Assembly: GCF_030272615.1 (NCBI RefSeq)
Contig: NC_081415.1
Location: 505,131,373-505,195,372, forward strand
DNA length: 64,000 bases
From: Cryptomeria japonica
Taxonomy: Eukaryota > Streptophyta > Pinopsida > Cupressales > Cupressaceae
Direction: 5' to 3'
The position numbers and the translations under genes are program-made. The notes beneath the pieces were generated by a model. That model worked only from the letters and a program-made list of their open reading frames with translations, had not been told where the DNA came from and did not search any database. The stretch's first letter is position 1; each line of letters begins with the position of its first letter. Shown one piece after another: positions 57,601 through 64,000 of the stretch.

Positions 57601-58902
57601 CCTGAATCCGAGATGATATGTCACCTTGTCGGTTCTGAATCCCCATGGTACGGTGAGTTCTACACCTATCTTCGCGATCACACCCTTCCTCCCAACCAAT
57701 CAAATAACCAACGAAAAACCTTCATTCGCCAAACTGCTCGATATACCATTATTGCCGAAACCCTATACCGACGTAGTCTTGATGGTACTCTCCTTCGATG
57801 TCTGGAACAAGATGAGATAACAAAGGCTTTGGAAGAGGTACATGAAGGAATTTGCGGGACTCACTCAAGTGGTCCGTCACTCGCCAAGAAACTCTTGCGA
57901 GCTGGATACTATTGGCCGTCTATGGAAAAGGATTCCTACTACTTTGTCAAGAAATGCAAGAAATGTCAAGTTCATGGCGACCTGATACATGCACCGGCCC
58001 AGGAACTGCAACCAATCACCACACCATGGCCTTTTTGTCAATGGGGTCTTGATCTTGTGGGTAAAATCCATCCATCTTCAACCAATGGCCATAAATTCAT
58101 TATTACCGCCACTGAATATTTCACCAAGTGGATCGAAGCTGTTCCACTTACCCAAGTCACCGGCAAGCAGATCGCCTCATTCATCCTCAATTACATCATC
58201 TGCCGGTATGGTGTGCCCATGTCCATTGTCACAGATAACGGTCTTCCTTTCAAAAATCAGGATGTCCGTGAGCTTTGTGAGAAATTTCATATCCAACACC
58301 GCTTTTCCACTCCCTATTACCCACAAGGCAATGGTCAGGCCGAAGCATCCAATAAAAACATATTGAGAATCCTAAAGAAGACAGTCAATGATGCCGGTCG
58401 TGATTGGCATGTTCAATTGAATCCAACATTATGGGCATATCGCACTAGCATTCGGACCCCTACAGGTGCAACTCCTTACTCATTGGTCTATGGTGCAGAA
58501 GCTATCTTACCTATTGAGGTTGAGATACCATCATTACGAGTTTCCTTGCATAATCTCATCGATGATGAAGCATACAGAGTATCCCGTCTTCAGGACTTAG
58601 AGTTACTTGATGAGAAACGACAAGCTGCATACAATCACCTCAAAGCCTATCAGCAGCGCATGAGCAGAAGCTACAATCACCGAGTTAGATCTCGTACATT
58701 TGAGGTAGGTGATCTTGTTCTTCGAGAAAATCCTCGCAACCAACCAAACAGAGAACATCAAGGCAAGTTTGAATCAAACTGGTTCGGCCCATATGTTGTC
58801 ACTACTGTATTCGGGTCCGGGGCATATCAGTTGGCTACATCAGACGGAGAACCGCTCGCAGATCCAATCAACAGCATGCACCTCAAAAGGTTTTATACCT
58901 AA
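51616..58902 (+). CDS. Gag-pol polyprotein of element A (2428 aa, Tat lineage)
   Basis: One open frame encodes all replication proteins. Approximate residues: capsid-like gag 152-330 (ICPYPFDRNLYMPPFP); zinc finger 463-476 (CEFHQGRGHKTSNC); protease with LIDNGAGLNI, Asp near 683; G-patch 926-955 (MGYDGQSALGYCKQG); Pro/Ala-rich spacer 1005-1095; RT 1375-1640 with YVDD at about 1555; RNase H with the first Asp replaced (LYISATS); archaeal-type RNase H with YFDGS, NIAEYEAL, YGDSQ and AADAM; integrase with an H-H-C-C finger and D,D(35)E core (GLDLVG, TDNG, QAEASN), then GPYVV. Gag and pol share one frame with no stop, so expression of extra gag must rely on other means. There are no stops or frameshifts, unlike all other elements here. 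Confidence 0.95.
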   Translation: MAQTRSRSRQREMEIEEEEDNLNEFQEALGGTGNDENPGTPTPSTIERVQHNPHFNRLFDEILRSNADAHFLRLAQEGAKLPSDFDLTQLRQASERQSRHEEERRRDPIRYNIPRGNPPPPPPNEIEMLRQQVENLAQQLHSGVKTNQFSLNDICPYPFDRNLYMPPFPRGFETPKFEKYRGKGDPRDHVREFHSACLEVAYEDTYLMRLFPQSLGGTTTSWFSQLPGGIRTFEELIQKFLSHYSYNIERNITMADLCNTKQKPGELFSVFLQRWRQMSSRRSLQLPERELVEIFISNLNEEMEFHLDVKDIDSFNDMITKGIKCERALIKKGLIKIFNEPKDAPRPRFNSDKPNFWNKNKNIVNDGVVDARTVQNAQPVVRFAGQNPPPQNNTNVPLNQGRITSHDEPRPRPQKQKRTYTPLGEPIETVMRQLISQNLITLPKLSNYEPQVKPAWWRDTEHCEFHQGRGHKTSNCHRLKDLIQDLIDRGEIEIKGHDPKTTNNDHQMFKNPLPSQDQRGPSTSRRGPDTTDYTQAAYNYTVNHLYDASEQIATITFKNPTSNCNVVTRRGKVTIKAAPQGTTSVPKQYNLVEQLDKTPALISILELLRLSPSHKTILDQALQEASVPANLNTDQFQAMVGSLKSSPCLTFSESDNSSFQQPHNASLHIEGFVNQHRIKRVLIDNGAGLNICTLQLVTALGYAIESVDPRKKITIKAYDDAERSSKGAVVLPIRVGPVVKHIICQVLDLPLPYNLLLGRPWIHAMQAVPSTYHQCIKFPHNGAEITILGDANPFAFCHDISHQPEITVPNNREAISSTSYVNPAFLASSNTPIPKQEKLKMKVAEEGPGEYNLSQLFCVGQMPTSPKTHGKPQQLLQQPLITPACALTPFILGKSQEEETQDEDLAEWIYKDPITTDKPQVTLPTEQYGKGLLIMQRMGYDGQSALGYCKQGRHEPLLPEFKPKGNTGLGFEKEILPKLRFKGKPSKPFCPPTAKRTPFIIKAPSSNIAIAPSRLTTPPQPSPVPNIPSNEPVIPSATPSVATTVSEPAAASMAPAVPSAATESPLPILPITNPLIPIMVPAAPITSKVHKPITPAVFNSKDIPVWYSNRMLESDSETDSHEWEFDSVQLNTSDEEDTSPPPPRKDIPIYGEAQIKTTWVPELETSSTDPTSHPTPDSDRESTINDLHHNVLTLTDTSNKLNLIDEVMPIIHPELIEWNQPNPPCLDLFQNDEAIIDFLELRDNLPSGDHKAGFAIQLNSAAYFGADAKPFSCKNITIKNGSSSENHTVALFDPTKVKRKSVSNGENLSEAPEDEGFDILPASTQQERSTILIEETKEYNVGTPENPHIIHLASLLTPEEQPKFIEFFQKRQINFAWSYADMPGLDPDLVMHHLTVAKGAKPVKQKLRKMHPQIVVLVKIELKKLLDVGFIRPIDYAEWISNIVPVGKPKGGIRICTDFRDLNKACPKDDFPLPNIDIIVDLTAGHAMLSLMDGFSGYNQIKIAPEDQHKTAFTCPWGTYCWNVMPFGLKNAGATYQRAMTTIFHDMMHTIMEDYVDDLLAKSLTRDGHLHILDKIFDRLEQYHVRLNPKKCVFGVTSGKLLGYIVSSKGIEVDPAKVKAIMDMPPPKNISQLRTLQGRLQSIRRFIAQLADKCHPFTHLLHKNIRFQWDDRCQQAFQALKDYLVNPPLLMPPDPSRPLLLYISATSTALGVLLAQHNAEGKECAVYYISRTLVGYELNYTPIERACLAVILAATKLRHYLLTHKVQLIAKIDPLKYLLSKAALTGRLAKWVMILSEFNIEYVDRKAIKGQVIADQLADAPLIGDHPLISNFPDEEIFMITEVQPWKLYFDGSYTRHGSGAGILFITPQGDSILKSYRLTFPCTNNIAEYEALITGLRLAVQWKLQELQVYGDSQLVIRQATDEYQTKDDKLMPYKQMVDTLKTSFTTITFEQIPRDQNRAADAMATIASLLDLPQNSTRYEFLVEQLWIPAYDIPESEMICHLVGSESPWYGEFYTYLRDHTLPPNQSNNQRKTFIRQTARYTIIAETLYRRSLDGTLLRCLEQDEITKALEEVHEGICGTHSSGPSLAKKLLRAGYYWPSMEKDSYYFVKKCKKCQVHGDLIHAPAQELQPITTPWPFCQWGLDLVGKIHPSSTNGHKFIITATEYFTKWIEAVPLTQVTGKQIASFILNYIICRYGVPMSIVTDNGLPFKNQDVRELCEKFHIQHRFSTPYYPQGNGQAEASNKNILRILKKTVNDAGRDWHVQLNPTLWAYRTSIRTPTGATPYSLVYGAEAILPIEVEIPSLRVSLHNLIDDEAYRVSRLQDLELLDEKRQAAYNHLKAYQQRMSRSYNHRVRSRTFEVGDLVLRENPRNQPNREHQGKFESNWFGPYVVTTVFGSGAYQLATSDGEPLADPINSMHLKRFYT

Positions 58903-61264
58903 GGTGTACAAGGCATCAGGCTCCCCTACATATCAGAAAATACAAAAACATTCAAAAAAGTAAAGAAAAATCATGCATCCAAACGTTGAACAACCACTCC
59001 GGTGGCACCTTGGGTAAGTGCGATGGTGAAAACCTGGCAAACAGGCGCCACTCGTAAAGGCAATGGCTCCAATATCTTTCAGGCTCGTTGCGATCACATT
59101 CATGCACACATACATCTAGCATTTCACCTTTTCATAGTCAGGTCTACAAACTGGGGGCAATACCCTTACCCTCGTAATGGAAGTGGATTCTACATTGTCT
59201 TATATATCATTACGCTCTTCATTCAAGCAATCATCAAGAAAATACAAAAACATTCAGAAAATGTCCTGAAGAAAATACAAAAACATTCAAAAATGTCTCG
59301 CAAAATCCAAAAACATTCAAAAATGACTCACAAAATCCAAAAACATCGAAAAACCCATCAAAAATCACACAAAAACATGGCAACACCTTGTACATATTCA
59401 TCCAATCAGATGCAAAACAAACATTGACAAACTACTCACACAAATGACCATTTACCAATCACACCAAACCAATCGACATCAACAATCCAAACCTGTCTTT
59501 AACCAAGGATGCATCCTTCCTTACCAAAACAAAGACAAGATGACATTTTCTTTGACAAGAAAATTATGTTAGGCTATCAAATACTTGGTTGATTTGTGAG
59601 TACAATCGTTTGTTTATCTGTATCGGGATCTTTTCAGCATTGTTTTGTTTTATTTGCGCATCATTTCCGATGAAGTTCTGGGGCGTGTACTAATGGTGTC
59701 TACGTGGGAAGTTCACTAAGCTACGTGATCTTATGCAAAATGCAGTCATAGATCACTACGGCTTGCTGACTACAGCGTATACCTCGACCATATGGGCATG
59801 AACCATTACCAAGGATCCATATTCTTTATTCTTTATGTATATATACTGTTTGGTTGCAGGTACAATGCTCATCCTTTGATTCCTCTTCCTCCAAATTGGA
59901 TAAAGGTTTTTATTTTCTTAGTACGGTATGCACTTGTCTCAGGATCTGATCAGCCTAAGGTCAAGGAGGACGATCCAAGTCATGCACGAAAGGAGATAAT
60001 CCTTGTCTGTTCCGCAAGCAATACTCTGGTCGACTTGATCCCTTATATCAAGTCGCTTGTATTAACTTGCTATATAAAATCCATGAAAGGAATACTCAGG
60101 TCATCTTGAATCATTATGTCAAGATGCTTGTATTCTCTTCCAACATTTTAAAGCTCAATGATGAAAATAGAGCACTATGGATCGTCATCTCATCTCATCT
60201 GTATATATTGCATTTCGTTGCATTCCACCCATCCATACATTCAAAATAGCTGCATATCATGCATACGTAGTCATAATAATGCATACTCTATTTTCCTCTT
60301 CTTCCATAGGAATGAGTCATAGGTTTTCCCTTTCTTCTATCTAACATCGAACCCACCCCCCCTCACCCTCCCCATCTCGATAATCAGCATCACATACCCT
60401 ACATCGTGTCTCAATCAACCCAATCAAGCCACGTTCATCACCATCCATCTCTAAAAAGGAGGGATTGTGTTTCCTATGCTAAGTCATCCAATAAGCCAAG
60501 CAAGTTACTCTGTCTGCACAGGTACATTGACTCACACACACCTAGACTATCAACAGATACTCTGATCAAGTATCTTCGGGTCTCAACAGGTAATCGATTA
60601 TGGTAATCCTAGACTACATCAGGCATTTATCATAATGACCTAGTCTCAACGGGGTTGCCATGATTCCCCACAACCATCCATCACATGCACACACCCTCAA
60701 TTGATCAACCAATCAAACACAATCACATCGGACAATTACATCAATTGTCTAAGTCTCAACGAGTATTTTTGTTTCATATACCTTGACTTCATCGGGCAAT
60801 TGCATCAATTGCCTAAGTCTCATCAGGTCACTTTGATTCACTTACTCAGACTTTATCTTGTCCAAGCAAACAACTGGCATCAACTGTCATGCTTTGACTT
60901 GACCGGGGCAATTAAACCGATTGCACCAGATTGTTCAACCAATTTTGATCACTTGTATAGCATCACTCGAAAGAACAACCACCACATTTTCACTGTATCT
61001 CTTGTATGACCTAAGGGTACTCACTGGCTTGATGTTTCTCCATTTTATCCCCGTTTTCTTCTATTTTTCACCCACGTTGCTAACTTATTCTTTTCTATCA
61101 CCTCGCCAATTTGCATTCTTTTTCGAGAGATCGCCCGATTTTTCAAAACAAAATTCGGTCCATCCCTCGAGGGGGCATACCACCCATTAAATTTACATTT
61201 TATGGGGCATTTCTTCACACCAGTTTTTCTTTCTTTGAAACGATGCGATAAACTGCACCGTCTC
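58903..61264 (+). other. Post-pol region of A with short repeats
   Basis: Non-coding region before the PPT. It shares GGTGAAAACCTGGCAAACAGGCGCC with B. It holds the 30-bp repeat at 59239-59360 and the GACTTCATCGG/CAATTGCATCAATTG repeats at about 60718-60905. Other ORFs lack motifs. A C-rich run (ACCCCCCCTCACC) lies near 60353-60365. Confidence 0.55.
59239..59360 (+). repeat. 30-33 bp tandem repeat, four copies, in A
   Basis: Units start near 59239, 59272, 59302 and 59332 with AAAATMCAAAAACATTCAAAA then TGTCTCGC or TGACTCAC. A related single unit occurs at about 58937 just after pol. Confidence 0.8.
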
Positions 61265-61277
61265 AAAGAGGGGCAAA
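61265..61277 (+). promoter_or_regulatory. Polypurine tract of A
   Basis: AAAGAGGGGCAAA lies directly before the 3' LTR start TGTAGTCAC. Confidence 0.88.
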
Positions 61278-62710
61278 TGTAGTCACATAAATCGGTCCAT
61301 TTTAATTAAATGAATATTTCGTATTTATTTGATTAAAAATCCACTAACCATCAATTAATTAAATTAATATTTAATTAATTCATCCCCAAACATTCTTCTA
61401 TTAATTAAATAAATTATTCAATTTATTTTAATTAATTCATTAAATCCAATTCAAATCAATTAAATAAATAAAATCAATTTATTTAATTAAATCCCCCTTT
61501 TCCTCTTTTAAATAAATTAACATTTATTTAAATCATTATCCCCACCCCACTTACATTTTCCTACAAATGCAACTTGCACACATTATTGAAATAAATGAAT
61601 TTTTATTTTAATAAAATCTTATTTTCCCTCACCCACCAAATCCACTTGCAAAATCTAATCCCCTTCTAGATTCTTCTAACCCCTTCCTAATTAGCCTAAT
61701 CCATCCCCTAAATATTGTCACATTCCTAAGCAAAATGGAGTCACTTCTCAAAGACCCCAAAGTCTTGGATAACCATTGAAGGTTTTCAACCTTCAACCAC
61801 CAAAAACCCCAAAGTCTTTGAAAACCATTAAAGGCTTCCAACTTTCAACCACTTAATTCCCCAAAGTCTCCAATAACCATTAATGGTTAATTCAACCCTC
61901 CCACATGGTTAAAACATTTGTTTGACTCAACCTCTACCCAACCACAAAGGTCTCATCAAGCATTTAATACTTTGACCATGATTATCTCTTAATCATTTGC
62001 ACAAAGGTTTATCCTGGGATTAACTCCTAATTCAGTGGGTAATCCTAATTTAGGCTTGACCCTTAGCCTTTAGATAACCATGAGGTCTTCTCAGGCCTTT
62101 AATGCCTCCAACCTCTTCTTTCAACCCAATCCTGTGTTGACACTTGTCATTATTTTATTGGTGCCAATTGTGCACATGGATCCCCAACTTTCAAGCTTGG
62201 CCCTTGATTAAACCATTCAATCCTGGCCATCCATTGCTCCATTTTTCCTATAAATAGAGCCCATTCCTTCATAATCCAGATCCTGAAAACTTGTATGCAT
62301 TTAGACTATAGCCATTTTAGAGAGCATTTTAGCATAAACAAACTAAATCTTGTCTTTTGGTAAAATACATCATTTTAGCATTAAAATAGCTTTTTATTTC
62401 ATGTTTAGAGCTATTCTACAATCTCAATCCTCCATAAGCATCCATAGTGCAAAAAGCTGCTGAGAGCTACACTATTTTGGAACTTGGAGAGGAGAGGAAC
62501 AAGGGAGAAGAAGCTAAGGCCATGCTAAGAGGCAGTTGGAGATGTCTCATGATCATTTGTTCTATTTATTAGATATATTTAGCATGTTTCTTTTAGTGTC
62601 TCTTTTGGAATGCCTTCATGTTTTAGTTTTTGATTGACTAACGTTAACATCTTGTGTGTTTTGTTTTGATTGATCAAGAACTAACAATTGTGCCATTTAG
62701 GAGGGCATCA
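61278..62710 (+). repeat. 3' LTR of element A
   Basis: The same 1433-bp sequence as the 5' LTR at a constant offset of 14063. It is followed by GTATA, the target duplication. Confidence 0.95.
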
Positions 62711-63184
62711 GTATATATATGTTTTTTTGTGTTTATCGGTAGATGCAGTATTGCAGGTACCGGACATCGACTCCACCTACCCTCACAGGGTTGAGCATGT
62801 CCTATTCCCAATGACAGTTATTGGAGATGACTTGGTTTTCCCTCACCTACTAATGGCGTAGTATGTTCATCTTGTCAGTCTTGTCAGGTGTAAGTGTTGT
62901 CTAGTCTTGAGTCGGTATCTTGTTCTACCTATGTGTGGTTGGTCATGTGTGTGTGTATGATTTATTATGGATTGGATTAATTATCCTATGGTTGGATAAT
63001 GTTTGTTTAATTAATAAATTAATGTTTATTAAATTAATTAATTAATGTTGTGTAATAGTTAATAAAGTTATAATTAATTAATTAATTAATAGATATTTGA
63101 TTTATTATTATTGAATTTATTTACATTTGATTTATTAATTAATTATTTTTGTTTGAATTTAATCTATTGTTATTTATTAATTGA
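62711..63184 (+). mobile_element. Element C, continuation after A (copy in B's 3' LTR)
   Basis: From the GTATA duplication onward it matches 28133-28600 of the 5' copy (GCAGGTACCG.ACA.CGACTCCACCTA, GGTTGGTCATGTGTGTG, then TTAATTAATTAATG). The match ends near 63165, where the LINE 3' end begins within 20 bp. Confidence 0.75.
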
Positions 63185-64000
63185 TTTGAAATAAAGGGGT
63201 AAAAACTTTATTGAAAATCAGGCACAAGAATTAAAAATAGAACCAGGGCCCCAAGGCCCAGAAATGAACCACAAGCCCAGCCCAAGATCAGCCAGTTTCA
63301 TACCCATCCAGGTCCTCAGCAAAAATCTTCTACAAGTCCTGACAGTAATCCAAGGAGAGATGCTCCCAACCTTCAACTTTCCAATCACTACCATGTTCCG
63401 AGGCCCACTTAGCCAAACAATCTGCTGCTCTATTCCACTGATGAGGAATGTGGATGAAAGACAGCTACTCCATTGACGAGCTAATATGGAGAATCTGATG
63501 ATCAATCTCTGCCAACTACCAATGAATCCCACTCACATTCTGCTTTGTCAACAAGTTCACAACAATTTGTGAATCCAATTCACAGATAACCTTCCTTCAA
63601 CCCAACTCCCAAGCACACTCCAAGGCATAGAGAATTACAAAACCCTCCATAAAATTATTAGAATGCCACCCTTTATGTACCGAAAAGAAGAAGACCACCT
63701 CCCCCATATGATCCCTACCAACACCACCAACCCCAGCAGGGCCTGGGTTACCCCTAGAGGAGCCATTGATATTAATCTTGATAAACTCATCCTAAGGAGG
63801 CATCCATCTTCCCACCCTTTGAACCTTCTTCATAGTATGCGTACCTCTCCTAACACAAGCTGAGGTAGGAAACAACTCCTGCAATCCCAACCTACTCACA
63901 ATATTTGCCTCATCTCTATTCAGAGGAAAATGCACCTCACATTTAGCTTCCATCGTCTCTCGAATCATAACAATGATTCTATTCCACACTTGTTGAACTA
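63185..64000 (-). mobile_element. LINE 3' end (RNase H and 3' UTR), same family as that at position 1
   Basis: On the - strand, RNase H begins FIKININGSSRGNPGPAGVGG (about 63777-63715); Asn stands where the first catalytic Asp (DGSSRGNPG) is expected. Next come ALECAWELG and CELDSQIVV (Asp), and a HIPHQWNRAADCLAKWASEH block in a shifted frame. The 3' UTR ends AATAAAGTTTTTACCCCTTTATTTCAAA without a long poly(A). Stops occur, for example before RKVICELD. An upstream open part (63989-63792) leads into RNase H. The 5' part lies beyond the window. It is non-functional. Confidence 0.85.

Larger units (their letters stand above)
47215..62710 (+). mobile_element. Element A: intact, very young Tat-lineage Ty3/Gypsy retrotransposon (15.5 kb)
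   Basis: The LTRs (47215-48647 and 61278-62710) are both 1433 bp, and I found no difference between them by eye. GTATA flanks both sides (47210-47214, 62711-62715). PBS, leader ORF, uninterrupted gag-pol and PPT are all present. The site interrupts C at a TATATG stretch that is continuous in the other copy (28132-28142). Everything expected of an autonomous element is there, so it may still be mobile or was so recently. Confidence 0.95.
19741..63184 (+). mobile_element. Element B: Tat-lineage Ty3/Gypsy retrotransposon, broken and host to elements C, D and A
   Basis: Two LTR copies start TGTAGACRTATAAATCTGACC at 19741 and 45867. Between them lie PBS (33297), leader, a conserved ORF, a decayed gag-pol (36322-43668), 3' repeats and a PPT. 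The 5' LTR is split by Copia D. Both LTRs carry C, and the 3' LTR is further split by A and by a LINE. The 3' end of B is beyond the window. The flank before the 5' LTR is GAAAT (19736-19740); its partner cannot be seen. The archaeal-type RNase H and the leader ORF place B in the Tat lineage next to A. Confidence 0.8.

Noticed and set aside
51616-58902. A host gene encoding a giant 2428-residue protein
   Set aside because: Domain order gag-PR-RT-RH-RH-IN between two LTRs shows a retrotransposon polyprotein.

Overview
The window is intergenic heterochromatin from a plant nuclear genome, almost certainly a seed plant with a large, retrotransposon-rich genome. A gymnosperm is possible, but I cannot name the species. 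I found no host gene, rRNA, tRNA gene or CRISPR. Nearly everything recognisable is a retroelement, and the central and right parts form a nested stack.

Left part (1-17.3 kb). A LINE 3' end lies on the + strand (1-670, poly(A) at 656-670). A near full-length but broken LINE follows on the - strand (about 872-6898) with DUF4283/zinc-knuckle ORF1, endonuclease, reverse transcriptase (RT), zf-RVT and RNase H. Next come a very decayed Copia pol (about 7795-9730), a possible Copia gag relic (about 9995-10360), an unidentified decayed coding region with an acidic stretch (about 11740-13370), LTR-like AT-rich tracts, a short LINE 3' tail and degenerate repeats.

Nested stack (17.3-64 kb), oldest first. 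Element E (LTR about 17312-18448, tRNA-Trp-type PBS at 18451, ORF ending in a G-patch) is interrupted by element B. B is a Tat-lineage Ty3/Gypsy element: 5' LTR from 19741, PBS at 33297, broken gag-pol 36322-43668, 3' LTR from 45867. Both B LTRs carry the same insertion C (a roughly 5 kb LTR-like sequence, target duplication CCTAG) just upstream of the TATA box. C therefore seems to have entered B's LTR before B last transposed. Copia element D (20238-27564) lies in B's 5' LTR. Element A (47215-62710) lies inside C in B's 3' LTR. A LINE 3' end (63185 to window end, - strand) interrupts C further on.

Element A is the youngest. It has two 1433-bp LTRs with no difference that I could find, a GTATA target duplication, a 41-nt complement of tRNA-Trp at the PBS, a PPT, a conserved ORF upstream of gag, and one uninterrupted 2428-codon gag-pol. 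That ORF holds gag, CCHC-like finger, protease, G-patch, RT, a degenerate RNase H, an archaeal-type RNase H with all four acidic residues, and a D,D(35)E integrase. A looks potentially autonomous.

The most unusual signal is a set of degenerate arrays of a short CG-containing motif repeated every 20-21 bp. They lie in the leaders of A (48746-49015, core AGCGCTATTG) and B (33382-33628 and 35119-35483, core AGCGCA/AGYRCA), with related spacing in C (about 29843-30145) and in the U3 of Copia D (GAACCGGTAT core). A and B also share a conserved leader ORF of unknown function. A self-recognising cis-array plus trans-factor system is one testable explanation.
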